This document shows, piece by piece, positions 1 to 9,444 of a stretch of 64,000 bases of DNA. The DNA lies in NCBI RefSeq assembly GCF_000187995.2, contig NZ_AEUW02000001.1, positions 310,001 to 374,000 of the forward strand, read 5' to 3'. Numbering within the stretch: the first letter of the stretch is position 1; each line of letters opens with the position of its first letter. Under the pieces are notes generated by a model. It was not told the DNA's origin. It ran no database searches and saw only the letters and a list, made by a program, of their open reading frames with translations. The stretch comes from Streptococcus macacae NCTC 11558. GTDB lineage: Bacteria > Bacillota > Bacilli > Lactobacillales > Streptococcaceae. The translations under genes were made by a program, and so were the position numbers.

Positions 1-465
1 CTCTTGGAAGAGCAACTGGCCACCTACATTAAAGAGCACTACGAAGGAGTGCGTAAGATTGAATTTTCTCCCATTTTTGAGGATGGTGGGGATGGCTATA
101 GTATGCATACATTGGATATTGTGCTAGCTATCCATGATAATTATGGAAATCGAGCAGTTATGAAGAGAAAAATCAATGAATCTTTTGGGCTAAGTGAAGG
201 ATTATCTTTAGATTTTGATGGTGTGGGAAAGGAAGTTATTGAATTAAAGAAGTACGATAGTAATGAAGTCATTGATGTATCGGGTTATGAACACTTACCA
301 GAAAATGCTAAGTTAAGTAGTTATCATTTTTTTGATGAACTGATGGGAATTCTAGTACAGACGGATCAGCTTAAAGGTATTCAAAAATCGAATAATGGTA
401 GCCCAGATGCAGAAGTTGTATACAATTTAGACATTAAAAGAGGAGATTATACTAAATGGCGTTAA
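1..465 (+). CDS. Immunity-candidate protein of lipase cassette 1, 5' partial
   Basis: The reading frame is open to the left edge, so the start lies outside the window. The visible 154 residues match the C-terminal three quarters of the 207-aa protein at 20604–21227 (shared stretches KEHYEGVRKIEFSPIF and the C-terminal GDYxKWR). That complete paralogue has one N-terminal membrane segment and an extracytoplasmic domain, so this copy probably does too. Its last codons overlap the lipase start by 10 nt, which implies translational coupling. Position directly before a toxin-like gene and membrane anchoring suggest it protects the producer from the lipase. I recognise no named domain, and the immunity role is inference from context. 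Confidence 0.6.
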   Translation, partial: LLEEQLATYIKEHYEGVRKIEFSPIFEDGGDGYSMHTLDIVLAIHDNYGNRAVMKRKINESFGLSEGLSLDFDGVGKEVIELKKYDSNEVIDVSGYEHLPENAKLSSYHFFDELMGILVQTDQLKGIQKSNNGSPDAEVVYNLDIKRGDYTKWR

Positions 466-1859
466 CAGATGAACAAATGCAGGATTTGCAGAAAGAAGCA
501 AAGGTAAATTCTGCTACTCTTAGAGAAGGTGATCCACTTCACGTTGAAGGGAAAGATTATAAAGTTGTTGCTTCTACCGGATCAGGCAGTGTTACTCAAG
601 GAATCTCTGTAGCCCCTGTTGACAAAAATGGAAATGCTGATTACTCTCAAACGGCCGTCGTTGTCGCAGGAACTCAGCCCCCCGGAGATAAAAATGGTAA
701 TGGGCTATTGCCTGAGCTTGGTTCGTTTTTCAATGCTGTTGGTGCCAGAGGGCATATGACCAGCCAATATGGGGATGTTGAGGCATTATATGAGACGACT
801 GAAAAAAATCTTAAAGGCAAAAACAATGCAGGGATCACTAACATGTCTGGCTTTAGTCAATCTGGCCCTGCTGTTGCCAAAGTTGCCGCTGAACATAAAG
901 TTGGTAAGATTACAAATTTTATGGATTGGGGCAGTGAAGCAGCCTTAATGGATGATGCTGGGGCACCTCGAGAGGCTAATGATATCACTAAAGAGGAGAA
1001 AAAATGGATTAATAAACATGCCCATGTCTACTCTGATTCAGGAAAAGATGTCACTGAATATGATGGCGGTGATGGTGAAATAGCCTATGGAAAAGTGAAA
1101 ACATTTGAGGGGAAAGATCACGATACGCAAGCACCTCGTATTAAAGGAAATGGATTGGATGTTGATTGGTATGTCAAACATCACAAATTTTGTTCTGGCA
1201 TGACGAAAGAGCAGGTTAAAGAAGTTTCTAAGTATAAGGCTGCACATGATAGTAAAAAATCTAAAAAAGACGCTGACGACTATGTCAAAGAGTACCAAAA
1301 AAAGTACGGCGACTATGCCAAAAAGAAAACGTCTAAAATCAAGAACAAAGGTAAAATCAAGGCTAAGCCAACCTCGGCAACTTCACTGCATCTCAAGCAT
1401 AAGTTCGGCCAAAAGCTAGACTTTAAAGACCTGCTCAGGCACTATCAGGGAGCGCAAGGCTCTAAGCGGATATTATTAAGAAAAGCTCTGCTCTTTGCGG
1501 GCCTCTCCGCAGCAATTGAAGATGTCGGCGATCTCACCAAGAAGGTGCAGCAGCTGATGGACCAGTCCAAGGAAGATATCAAGGAGACGGTTGAAGAGAC
1601 GCGCGCTAAGGCCTTTGATTTTGCTCAGGAATTGGACGCTGCGGAAGTGGAATCGCTTTTAGCTGAGATTGACTTTAACCGTATCTGGTCTGAAGGCATT
1701 GAATCTGAGAATATCGCCCAAGCTAAAAATTTTGCGGCCAAAGTTGAGGCGTTAGGCCAGAAGGTTTTATCAGCTGGCGATGCTATTGAAGAAGCCGATC
1801 AAGGAGCAGCCGAGAAGGTCGTCGTCTTTAACGAGGCCGTCATTAGCGACTTTAATTAA
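456..1859 (+). CDS. Putative type VII-secreted lipase toxin, reverse domain order (cassette 1)
   Basis: 467 residues. Residues ~60–250 look like an alpha/beta-hydrolase of the class-3 lipase kind: a hydrophobic strand ending in AVVVAGTQ, a nucleophile elbow GFSQSG with Ser134, and a His pair at 243–244 in WYVKHHKFCSGM that could supply the catalytic His. Residues ~255–330 are a Lys-rich linker. Residues ~335–467 are amphipathic helices rich in Ala, Glu and Lys, resembling a WXG100/LXG-like targeting domain placed C-terminally. Two small helical proteins follow, as partners do for type VII effectors. The architecture matches what is known of staphylococcal TslA (lipase first, LXG-like domain last). 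No secretion machinery is in the window. An ordinary intracellular esterase is less likely given the partner genes. Confidence 0.65.
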   Translation: MALTDEQMQDLQKEAKVNSATLREGDPLHVEGKDYKVVASTGSGSVTQGISVAPVDKNGNADYSQTAVVVAGTQPPGDKNGNGLLPELGSFFNAVGARGHMTSQYGDVEALYETTEKNLKGKNNAGITNMSGFSQSGPAVAKVAAEHKVGKITNFMDWGSEAALMDDAGAPREANDITKEEKKWINKHAHVYSDSGKDVTEYDGGDGEIAYGKVKTFEGKDHDTQAPRIKGNGLDVDWYVKHHKFCSGMTKEQVKEVSKYKAAHDSKKSKKDADDYVKEYQKKYGDYAKKKTSKIKNKGKIKAKPTSATSLHLKHKFGQKLDFKDLLRHYQGAQGSKRILLRKALLFAGLSAAIEDVGDLTKKVQQLMDQSKEDIKETVEETRAKAFDFAQELDAAEVESLLAEIDFNRIWSEGIESENIAQAKNFAAKVEALGQKVLSAGDAIEEADQGAAEKVVVFNEAVISDFN

Positions 1860-1872
1860 GGAGATGACAGAA

Positions 1873-2166
1873 ATGGCCATTGAAAAGGATATTGAGGAAA
1901 TACAGGAGGCCTTAAAAGAAATGCGTAAAGAACAGGAACGCACAGTTATTAAGGCCATGGTAGCCGCCGCAAGAGGTAAAATTTCCACTATAGATGCCGT
2001 CCTGTTAGGCAGCTTGGAAGGTTTATCTTCAGACCTAAAGTCGCGCGCGGCTTCCAAAGTTTCTGGCGCCGTAGAACCAGCCCTAGAAGGCTTGGCAGCG
2101 GATCGAGCTCTGGAACAGGCTTCGGCCTTGCCAGAGCCCCGTTTTAGCAATCCAGTGATAGGATAG
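1873..2166 (+). CDS. Small helical partner of cassette-1 lipase
   Basis: 97 residues, predicted almost wholly helical and acidic/basic alternating at the N-terminus (MAIEKDIEEIQEALKEMRKE). I chose the ATG at 1873 because AAGGAG at 1858–1863 sits nine bases upstream; an in-frame ATG at 1864 abuts that site. The length then equals the 98-aa paralogue at 22513, and both end with a Pro-x-F-x-N-P-I/V motif. It lies 13 nt after the lipase. Size, helicity and position suggest a WXG100-like targeting partner or chaperone that pairs with the lipase C-terminal helices. No WXG motif is present, so the family assignment is inference. Confidence 0.6.
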   Translation: MAIEKDIEEIQEALKEMRKEQERTVIKAMVAAARGKISTIDAVLLGSLEGLSSDLKSRAASKVSGAVEPALEGLAADRALEQASALPEPRFSNPVIG

Positions 2167-2180
2167 AAAGGAAGGAAAAT

Positions 2181-2501
2181 ATGGATCGAAAAACCTATGA
2201 ACGTTTAGAAGATGCCCATTTAGCCAAGCTTCGCCAATTTGATGAAGCTGAATGGGACCTTTATGATCTGAAAAATGAAAACAAGCGCATTTGGGACGAG
2301 GGTCAGATGATGATTCAGGATATTCAAATGCAGATTCCCGAGGTTAATCTCAACAATTTTATGTTTGATCTCGAAGAGCGCTTTGATAGGTTTCATAGGC
2401 AAGTTCTGCAAAAGGAGGATGACCTTGAAGAACTGCGTTACCAAGAAAAGCAGGCTTTTATGAAAAAGACAGAAAGTTATAAGCCTTCTTCTTTTTGGTA
2501 A
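2181..2501 (+). CDS. Second small helical partner of cassette-1 lipase
   Basis: 106 residues, charged and helical (LEDAHLAKLRQFDEAEWDLYDL), preceded by GGAAGGAAAAT. It is the same length as the paralogue at 22821–23141, and the last ~26 residues (from EELRYQEKQ to PSSFW) are identical although the rest differs clearly. The 3' DNA is nearly identical between copies and runs into the shared terminator. Likely the second WXG100-like partner needed to export or stabilise the lipase. It resembles in size and place the Lap2-type partners of LXG toxins, but I cannot assign it to that family from sequence alone. Confidence 0.6.
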   Translation: MDRKTYERLEDAHLAKLRQFDEAEWDLYDLKNENKRIWDEGQMMIQDIQMQIPEVNLNNFMFDLEERFDRFHRQVLQKEDDLEELRYQEKQAFMKKTESYKPSSFW

Positions 2502-2526
2502 GAGTGCCTTCAGCAGACTTTAGTTA

Positions 2527-2565
2527 AAAGGAGCCTGAGACAAGAAACAGTCTCAAGCTCCTTTT
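2527..2565. terminator. Bidirectional hairpin after lipase cassette 1
   Basis: AAAAGGAGC…GAGAC pairs with GTCTC…GCTCCTTTT around an 8-base loop. It serves the cassette on the + strand and overlaps the esterase stop codon on the − strand. An identical hairpin follows cassette 2 at 23167–23205. Confidence 0.8.
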
Positions 2566-3397
2566 AGTTCTTTAGGGTAAAGCGCAGAAAGTCAATAAAA
2601 TGATCGGCCCAGTATTTTTCATGATGAATTTCATTAGCCATAATATGCAGGTCGATATTTTCCATAGGAAGACCAGTATGTAAGAGTGTTTGGTAATAAT
2701 GAAGTGTGCAGTCAATGTAGGCTTGATTCATATTGGGGGAAAAAGCTTCATCAACGTCATCGCCTTCTTTAGTACCAACTTGTATAAAGACTTTACTGTC
2801 CTTATCTAGAGGATGATGATTAATAAAGCGAAGGAAATCACGTTCGCTAAACCAAGAAGCTAATGAAAATACGCCAAGATTACCAAAGACATGCGGGTAG
2901 GCAGCTCCCATGTAGGCTGTGATAATACCTCCCATTGAGGAACCTGCCAACAAAGTATGCTCAGCTTCTGGTTTAGTCCGATAAGTTTGATCAATAAATG
3001 GTTTGATACTATGAACAAGCCATTTGCCATAAGCCATACCATCACCGCCAACACTAGCAGTTTCAGGTGTTGTACCGACATCTGTCATCCAAGGAGCATA
3101 TTCATTCAGCCGGTTATCTCCAGCATTATCAATACCAACGACAATAAGCTTTGGCAGTTCTTTATGGTTTTTAATGGTAGGGATGATTTTCCATGAATAA
3201 CCAGAAAAAGATTCCTTGCTATAAAAAACATTTTGGCCATCGTGCATGTAAAGGACAGGATAGTGAGCCCAGTCTTCTTTATCATAGTCTTTAGGAAGGA
3301 GGACGCGGATCCGTCTTTTTTCATCATAATAAGGAACATCAAAGTAATGTTCTGTCATTTCAAGATAGTAATTATTGAGTTTGGTTTTCTTTTTCAC
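2564..3397 (-). CDS. Putative alpha/beta-fold esterase (EstD/IroE-like)
   Basis: 277 residues of the 'putative esterase' superfamily (COG2819 type). The N-terminal part has the strand VLYMHDGQNVF, followed by the nucleophile elbow AGSSMGG; a late HH in NEIHHEKYW is the probable catalytic His. No signal peptide or membrane segment, so cytoplasmic. The start codon is GTG at 3397–3395 with AAAGGAG eight bases upstream; a TATAAT −10 lies at 3438–3433 on the minus strand. It is convergent with lipase cassette 1. A decayed relic of this gene lies after cassette 2, so the two travelled together. The substrate is unknown. Confidence 0.75.
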   Translation of the reverse strand: MKKKTKLNNYYLEMTEHYFDVPYYDEKRRIRVLLPKDYDKEDWAHYPVLYMHDGQNVFYSKESFSGYSWKIIPTIKNHKELPKLIVVGIDNAGDNRLNEYAPWMTDVGTTPETASVGGDGMAYGKWLVHSIKPFIDQTYRTKPEAEHTLLAGSSMGGIITAYMGAAYPHVFGNLGVFSLASWFSERDFLRFINHHPLDKDSKVFIQVGTKEGDDVDEAFSPNMNQAYIDCTLHYYQTLLHTGLPMENIDLHIMANEIHHEKYWADHFIDFLRFTLKN

Positions 3398-3440
3398 AGT
3401 ACATTCTCCTTTGAAGCTATCGCATTAAGCTTATTATATC

Positions 3441-3723
3441 ATAGAAAAAAATGAAAAAATAGGCGAAAAAGTTAAATCTTAAAAAATGCCAAGGCTGGGA
3501 CAAGAGTCTTGTGGACTGTTTGAGGCCAGCCAGTAGAAACGAGGACTTGCTGAAAAATCGAAGACTTCATCTGACCGATTTATACGCAATCTTTACGATT
3601 ATACTCTTTCTGTGGGTGAGTACGCAGCAATCATGGCTGTCTGTCTCACCCCCTGCAGTGAAGAAATAGAAAAAAAGCTCATCATTTCTATTGAATATTG
3701 AAATATGGTATAATTTTAATGTT
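3441..3723. repeat. Intergenic stretch with dispersed-repeat material and dinG promoter
   Basis: Non-coding stretch between the divergent esterase and dinG. From ~3491 it contains AAGGCTGGGAC and GACTGTTTGAGGC, which recur in the element at 9445–9670. The segment 3441–3500 is almost identical to 23341–23400. I see no gene in it. Confidence 0.55.
3706..3714 (+). promoter_or_regulatory. Extended −10 promoter abutting dinG start
   Basis: TGGTATAAT is a perfect extended −10. The expected transcription start (about 3721–3724) falls on or next to the dinG ATG at 3724, and no Shine-Dalgarno sequence precedes that ATG. The message may be leaderless. Confidence 0.55.
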
Positions 3724-6195
3724 ATGACGGAGAAAGAAACAAGAAGGTATGCTGTAGTTGATTTGGAGGCAACGAGTGCAAGCCCTGCAGCCTCTATTAT
3801 CCAAGTAGGCATTGTTATTATTGAAAATGATCAAATAGTAGATACTTATCAAACTGATGTTAATCCACATAAGAAACTTTCCAAATCCATTATCAATCTT
3901 ACAGGTATTACAGATAGTCAGCTGCAGAAAGCTCCTGACTTTTCGCAAGTAGCAGCTGAGATTTATCATCTTATTTCTAATTGTATTTTTGTAGCTCATA
4001 ATGTCAAATTTGATGCTAATCTTTTGGCAGAACATCTCTTTTTGGAAGGATTTGAGCTGCTAACTCCTCGCGTCGATACCGTTGAATTGGCTCAGATTTT
4101 TTATCCTACTTTTGATAAGTATTCTTTGGAAAATTTAACAGAATTATTAGCGATTAAACTATTAGATGCCCACACAGCTATTGCTGATGCTAAGGCGACA
4201 GCAGAGCTCTTTTTAAAATTAAAGAAGAAAATGGCTAGTCTGCCTCGGCTAACCTTAGAGAGAATTTTAGAATTTTCAGACAGTCTCTTATATGAGTCTT
4301 ATTTGCCTATAAAAGAAGCTTTGACTAGAGCTTCTGCTCAGCTGCCATCAGATTATCAGGAAGTTGCTGGTATTGTCTTAAAAAAAGAAGAGCCGCTTTT
4401 GCAAGAGCGCCGTTTGTCACAGGATTTTGCAACTAATCTGGCTTTGTTAAATCTTGAAGATAGACCTTTGCAGCTTAAATTTGCTCACTTGATCGATAAG
4501 CACTTTCAAGAAAAAACAGCCACTTTTATTGAAGCCCAGTCTGGTATTGGTAAGACTTATGGTTATCTTTTGCCTCTTCTTGGACAGGTGCCTAAGGAAC
4601 AGATTATTATCAGTGTTCCGACTAAGATTTTACAAGATCAGATTATGGCAAATGAAGCTCAGGCTTTAAAAAATATTTTTTATATCAATGCTCACAGTTT
4701 AAAAAGTCCACAAAATTATCTTAAGTTGGATGCTTTTTATGAAAGCTTGATGAGAAATGACACGAATCGCTTGCTTAACCGCTATAAAATGCAGCTTTTG
4801 GTTTGGCTGTTGGAAACAAAAACGGGAGACTTGGATGAAATTCGCCAAAAGCAGCGCTATGCTGCTTACTTTGATGAAGTCAGGCACGATGGTTCTCTCA
4901 GTAAACAGTCTTTATTTTATGACTGTGATTTTTGGCAGCAAAGTTATCGGAGAGCCAAATCCAGCCGTTTGCTGATTACCAATCATGCTTATCTCTTGAC
5001 ACGTATGGAAGATGACCAAGATTTTGTTAAAAATCATATTTTGGTTATTGATGAAGCTCAGAGACTGTTTCTGGCTTTAGAACAGTTTTCACAATGTCAA
5101 GTTAATATGACTAAGATGTTGCAGCAGTTACATCAGCTTTTAGAGAATTCCCAAGATATCTTAGAGCAGCGTCTTTTGGAAAATCTCCAGTTTGAACTGA
5201 ATCATCTTTTACAGCTTTTTTACAGACAAAAGAAGAAGCAGATCAAGCAAGAAGATGCTGAGCGCCTGCGTCAGCACCTAGCAGAAATCTCTTTGCCTGA
5301 ATTAGCAGAATTGCAAAATGTATTTGCAGCCTCTTTTTCGGATTTTTGGTTTGAAGAAAGTTTTTCATCAGATCATCGAACGGTTTTGTTAAAATCAGCA
5401 CGAGTGGATTTTACTGATTTTACCCAATCTTTTCCAGCTGCCAAAAAAACTTATTTGATTTCAGCAACCCTTCAGATCGGACCAAAAATTAATTTGGCCA
5501 ATCTTTTGGGTTTTCAGGAATACACATTTGACAAAATGGTAGGTAAACAGACAAATCAGCAGGCGATTTGGATTGATCAAACCATGCCTAGTGTAGATGA
5601 ATTATCAAATCAAGACTATGAAAGACTATTAGCAGACCGTCTGTCTCAAATAGCACAGCTTGATAAACCCACTCTAGCTCTTTTTAATTCAAAAAAGACA
5701 ATGCTGGCTGTCTCAGAACTGTTGGATAGCAGTCAGTTATCGCATTTAACACAGGAAAAAAACGGGACAGCTTTTAATATCAAACGGCGCTTTGACAGAG
5801 GGGAGTCTCTTTTGCTGCTTGGAACAGGAAGTTTTTGGGAGGGTGTTGATTTTGTCAAACAAGATCAGCTGATTGAAGTTATCACGCGCTTGCCTTTTGA
5901 TCATCCTGAGGATATCTTTATTAAAAAATTGAACCGCAAACTCAGGCAGGAAGGAAAAAATCCTTTTTATGACTATGCTTTACCAGCTGCCATTTTACGT
6001 CTTAAGCAGGCTATTGGCCGCACTAAAAGAAAGGATAAGCAGCTATCCAGTATAGTCATTTTAGATGGCAGAGTTTTGACTAAACGTTATGGAAAAATCA
6101 TTTTGCAGTCGTTAACGGAAAACTTTCCTGTTAGGATTCAAAATTTTTCAGAACTGCTCGCAGAAATGAAGAATTTTTTATATAATAAGAAGTAA
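3724..6195 (+). CDS. dinG: DinG-family helicase with DEDD exonuclease domain
   Basis: 823 residues from the ATG at 3724; an in-frame start 33 nt earlier would overlap the promoter. Residues ~8–165 are a DnaQ-like DEDDh 3'-5' exonuclease (VVDLEATSA, later HNVKFDANLL and HTAIADAKAT). The rest is an XPD/DinG-like superfamily 2 helicase: Walker A in EAQSGIGKTYG, DEAQ box in VIDEAQR, and C-terminal motifs LLGTGSFWEGVDF and AIGRTKR. The protein is a cytoplasmic nuclease/helicase-like factor for DNA repair or structured nucleic acid; Gram-positive forms mainly show the nuclease activity. It leads the aspB–asnS group. Confidence 0.9.
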   Translation: MTEKETRRYAVVDLEATSASPAASIIQVGIVIIENDQIVDTYQTDVNPHKKLSKSIINLTGITDSQLQKAPDFSQVAAEIYHLISNCIFVAHNVKFDANLLAEHLFLEGFELLTPRVDTVELAQIFYPTFDKYSLENLTELLAIKLLDAHTAIADAKATAELFLKLKKKMASLPRLTLERILEFSDSLLYESYLPIKEALTRASAQLPSDYQEVAGIVLKKEEPLLQERRLSQDFATNLALLNLEDRPLQLKFAHLIDKHFQEKTATFIEAQSGIGKTYGYLLPLLGQVPKEQIIISVPTKILQDQIMANEAQALKNIFYINAHSLKSPQNYLKLDAFYESLMRNDTNRLLNRYKMQLLVWLLETKTGDLDEIRQKQRYAAYFDEVRHDGSLSKQSLFYDCDFWQQSYRRAKSSRLLITNHAYLLTRMEDDQDFVKNHILVIDEAQRLFLALEQFSQCQVNMTKMLQQLHQLLENSQDILEQRLLENLQFELNHLLQLFYRQKKKQIKQEDAERLRQHLAEISLPELAELQNVFAASFSDFWFEESFSSDHRTVLLKSARVDFTDFTQSFPAAKKTYLISATLQIGPKINLANLLGFQEYTFDKMVGKQTNQQAIWIDQTMPSVDELSNQDYERLLADRLSQIAQLDKPTLALFNSKKTMLAVSELLDSSQLSHLTQEKNGTAFNIKRRFDRGESLLLLGTGSFWEGVDFVKQDQLIEVITRLPFDHPEDIFIKKLNRKLRQEGKNPFYDYALPAAILRLKQAIGRTKRKDKQLSSIVILDGRVLTKRYGKIILQSLTENFPVRIQNFSELLAEMKNFLYNKK

Positions 6196-6242
6196 TCATG
6201 CATAAATAAGTTTATCTCAAAAGATAAGCAAAAGGAGAAACA

Positions 6243-7424
6243 ATGACAAAGCTATCAAAACGTGTATTGGCAATGGAAGAGTCTGTCACCTTGGCTGCAG
6301 GTGCTAGGGCTAAAGCTTTAAAGGCTGAAGGAAGGGATATTTTAGAGCTGACATTGGGCCAGCCTGACTTTGTTACTCCTAAACATATACAAGAAGCAGC
6401 AATTGCATCTATTAAAAATGGATCTGCTTCTTTTTATACTATTGCTTCTGGCCTAGCAGAACTTAAAGAAGCTATAAGACAGTATATGGAGAATTTTTAT
6501 GGCTATAAGGTAACACCTGATCAAGTGGTTGCAGGAGCAGGAGCAAAATATGTTTTATATGCTTTTTTTGCAGCGGTTCTAAATCCTAAGGATGAAGTCA
6601 TTATCCCAACCCCCTGCTGGGTATCTTATGTTGAACAAGTAAAGATGAATGAGGGAGTACCGGTCACTTTGATGACCTCTCAAGAAAATCATTTTAAAGT
6701 AACCGTTGAACAGCTAGAAGCAGCGCGTACTGATAAGACAAAGGTCGTCTTATTAAACAGCCCTTCTAACCCTACTGGTATCATTTATGAGCGTCATGAG
6801 CTGGAAGCGATTGGCAACTGGGCCGTAAAGCATGATCTCATACTTCTTGCAGATGATATTTATAGCCGCCTAGTTTATAATGGGGCAAAATTTACACCGA
6901 TTTCAAGCATCTCAGAAGCCATTCGAAAGCAGACGGTCGTCATTAACGGGGTGTCCAAGGCCTATGCGATGACTGGCTGGCGTGTGGGTTATGCTGTTGG
7001 AGATTCTGATATTATTAAAGCCATGGCTAAAATTATCAGTCAAACAACGTCAAATTTGGCAGCTGTTTCTCAATATGCGGCTATCGAAGCTTTAACAGGA
7101 AGTCAAGATTCTGTTGAGCAGATGCGTCAAGCCTTTGAAGAACGTCTTAATACAATTTATCCGCTGCTGGCTGAAATTCCAGGATTTAAAGTGGTTAAGC
7201 CGCAAGGAGCTTTTTATCTGTTTCCTAATGTTAAAAAAGCTATGGAGCTGAAAGGTTACACAGATGTGACTGACTTTACGGCAGCTATTTTGGAAGAAGC
7301 AGAAGTAGCCTTGGTCAGTGGGGCTGGCTTTGGAGCAGCTGAGAATGTAAGATTGAGCTATGCAACGGATATGACTACTCTGAAAAAAGCTATCAAGCGT
7401 CTTAACAGCTTTATGATGAAATGA
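6243..7424 (+). CDS. aspB: Aspartate aminotransferase (class I PLP enzyme)
   Basis: 393 residues, normal for the AspB/PatA-type class Ib aminotransferases. Interconverts aspartate and oxaloacetate with glutamate/2-oxoglutarate. Visible hallmarks: substrate-domain GAGAKYVLYAF, the NSPSNPTG loop near residue 175, and the PLP-lysine motif GVSKAYAMTGWRVGY with Lys239. Start ATG has AAAGGAG close upstream. It sits between dinG and asnS, so aspartate supply is grouped with asparagine charging. Confidence 0.92.
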   Translation: MTKLSKRVLAMEESVTLAAGARAKALKAEGRDILELTLGQPDFVTPKHIQEAAIASIKNGSASFYTIASGLAELKEAIRQYMENFYGYKVTPDQVVAGAGAKYVLYAFFAAVLNPKDEVIIPTPCWVSYVEQVKMNEGVPVTLMTSQENHFKVTVEQLEAARTDKTKVVLLNSPSNPTGIIYERHELEAIGNWAVKHDLILLADDIYSRLVYNGAKFTPISSISEAIRKQTVVINGVSKAYAMTGWRVGYAVGDSDIIKAMAKIISQTTSNLAAVSQYAAIEALTGSQDSVEQMRQAFEERLNTIYPLLAEIPGFKVVKPQGAFYLFPNVKKAMELKGYTDVTDFTAAILEEAEVALVSGAGFGAAENVRLSYATDMTTLKKAIKRLNSFMMK

Positions 7425-7484
7425 TAAAGCTATGCCTTAAAATAGAAAAAGAAAGATAATATTAGAAAAGAGCAAAAGAAAGAC

Positions 7485-8825
7485 ATGTCTAAAGATTTAG
7501 TGTCCATTATTGATGTCAAAAAGTATGTGGGGAAAGAAGTAACTATTGGTGCCTGGGTAGCTAATAAATCAGGTAAAGGGAAAATTGCATTTTTACAGCT
7601 GCGTGACGGAACCGCTTTTTTTCAAGCTGTGGCCTTTAAGCCAAACTTCATTGACAAATTTGGCCAAGAAGAAGGGCTGGAAAAATTTAATAGGATCAAA
7701 AAGTTAAACCAGGAAACTTCTGTATTGATTAAGGGGATTGTGAAAGAAGATGAGCGTTCTAAATTTGGCTATGAATTAGATGTGACAGATCTTGAGATTG
7801 TCGGTCAAAGTGATGATTATCCAATCACACCTAAAGACCATGGTACAGACTTTTTAATGGATCATCGCCATCTTTGGCTGCGTTCCCGTAAACAGCATGC
7901 TATTATTTTGATTCGCAATGAAATTATCCGTGCTACCTATGAGTTTTTCAATTCAAGAGGATTCGTAAAAGTTGATTCACCAATCTTAACAGGTTCAGCT
8001 CCAGAAGGCACAACAGAACTTTTTGAAACAGATTATTTTGGTCAGCCTGCTTTCCTTAGTCAGACAGGCCAGCTTTATGCAGAAGCAGGTGCTATGGCCT
8101 TTGGCAAGGTCTTCACCTTTGGTCCGACTTTTCGTGCAGAGAAATCAAAGACACGCCGCCATTTAACCGAATTTTGGATGATTGAGCCTGAGATGGCCTT
8201 TGTTCATCATGAAGAGTCTATGGATATCCAGGAAGCTTATATCAAGTTTCTTCTGCAAGCAGTCTTAGATAACCAAGCCTATGCTCTTGAAGTTTTAGAA
8301 CGTGATAAAGCACTCTTGCAAAGATATATTGATGAACCTTTTAAGCGTGTCACCTATGATGATGCTATTACTCTTCTTCAAGAAAAAAGTGCTGAAAATG
8401 ACTATGAACCGATTGCATGGGGAGATGATTTTGGCTCACCGCATGAAACATTTATTTCCAATTATTATGGAGTGCCAACATTTATTATTAATTACCCTAA
8501 AGCGATTAAGGCCTTTTATATGAAGCCGCATCCAACGCGTGATGACCTTGTCATCTGTGCTGATTTGATTGCGCCAGAAGGTTACGGAGAAATTATTGGC
8601 GGTTCTGAGCGGGCAACAGATTATGACTATCTTAAAGCTAAAGTAGAGGAATACGGCCTCTCAGAAGAAGAATACAGCTGGTATCTTGATCTTCGAAAAT
8701 ACGGCTCAGTTCCCCACTCAGGTTTTGGACTTGGTCTAGAGCGGGTTGTTACTTTTATAACAGGCAATGAGCATATTCGTGAAGCTATTCCTTTTCCACG
8801 TATGCTTCATCGCTTAAAACCTTGA
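7485..8825 (+). CDS. asnS: Asparaginyl-tRNA synthetase
   Basis: 446 residues, typical for bacterial AsnRS, a class IIb synthetase that charges tRNA-Asn. N-terminal OB-fold anticodon domain (residues ~15–105, with [10 protein letters not shown]), then the catalytic core with class II motif 2 ([21 protein letters not shown]) and motif 3 ([10 protein letters not shown]) near the C-terminus. The Shine-Dalgarno AAAGAAAG is weak. A strong terminator follows at 8836. Confidence 0.95.
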   Translation: MSKDLVSIIDVKKYVGKEVTIGAWVANKSGKGKIAFLQLRDGTAFFQAVAFKPNFIDKFGQEEGLEKFNRIKKLNQETSVLIKGIVKEDERSKFGYELDVTDLEIVGQSDDYPITPKDHGTDFLMDHRHLWLRSRKQHAIILIRNEIIRATYEFFNSRGFVKVDSPILTGSAPEGTTELFETDYFGQPAFLSQTGQLYAEAGAMAFGKVFTFGPTFRAEKSKTRRHLTEFWMIEPEMAFVHHEESMDIQEAYIKFLLQAVLDNQAYALEVLERDKALLQRYIDEPFKRVTYDDAITLLQEKSAENDYEPIAWGDDFGSPHETFISNYYGVPTFIINYPKAIKAFYMKPHPTRDDLVICADLIAPEGYGEIIGGSERATDYDYLKAKVEEYGLSEEEYSWYLDLRKYGSVPHSGFGLGLERVVTFITGNEHIREAIPFPRMLHRLKP

Positions 8826-8835
8826 TAAGATAAAC

Positions 8836-8875
8836 AAAAAGCGAAGCAAATATTATGATTTTGCCTCGCTTTTTA
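8836..8875 (+). terminator. Terminator of asnS
   Basis: AAAAAGCGAaGCAAA pairs with TTTGCcTCGCTTTTT; the right arm ends in a T-run. Confidence 0.85.
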
Positions 8876-8995
8876 TTTATCATTTTATAAAATATCACTC
8901 TCTTTAAGCTCTTAGAGCTGAGCTTTGTAAATATTTCCATCTAACTTAAATTTTGCTATAATAATGATGAAATTTCTATTTGGAGGAAACCCATT

Positions 8996-9379
8996 ATGTC
9001 AAAGACACTTCATACGGATAATGCCCCTGCAGCAATTGGACCTTATGTCCAAGGAAAAATTTCTGGCAATCTTTTATTTGCATCAGGCCAAGTGCCCTTA
9101 TCACCAAAGACAGGAGAAGTCATTGGCACCACTATCCAAGAACAAACCCAACAAGTTTTAAAAAATATTTCAGCCATTTTAACTGAAGCTGGAACAGATT
9201 TCGATCATGTTGTTAAAACAACTTGCTTCTTAAGTGATATCAATGATTTTTCCGCTTTTAACGAAGTTTATGCAAAGGCCTTTAATGCAGATTTCCCAGC
9301 TCGTTCAGCTGTGGAAGTGGCACGATTGCCCAAAGATGTCAAAATTGAAATTGAAGTCATTGCAGAAGTTAGTCCATAA
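8996..9379 (+). CDS. ridA: RidA/YjgF family enamine/imine deaminase
   Basis: 127 residues, the standard RidA length. Hydrolyses reactive 2-aminoacrylate and related enamines released by PLP enzymes. Family marks: APAAIGPYVQG near the start, GQVPLSPKTG, and the C-terminal ARSAVEVARLPKDVKIEIE with the conserved substrate-binding Arg. ATG at 8996 is preceded by TTTGGAGG. Monocistronic between the asnS terminator and a repeat. Confidence 0.92.
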   Translation: MSKTLHTDNAPAAIGPYVQGKISGNLLFASGQVPLSPKTGEVIGTTIQEQTQQVLKNISAILTEAGTDFDHVVKTTCFLSDINDFSAFNEVYAKAFNADFPARSAVEVARLPKDVKIEIEVIAEVSP

Positions 9380-9444
9380 AAATCTTCTTAGCAATTGATT
9401 TGAATAGGAAATGAATTAGACTTCTGATGGTAAATGGATACAAA

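Noticed and set aside
1780..1872. Longer N-terminus for the first small partner gene
   Set aside because: It would overlap the lipase gene by ~80 nt, and the paralogue and ribosome site support the start at 1873.
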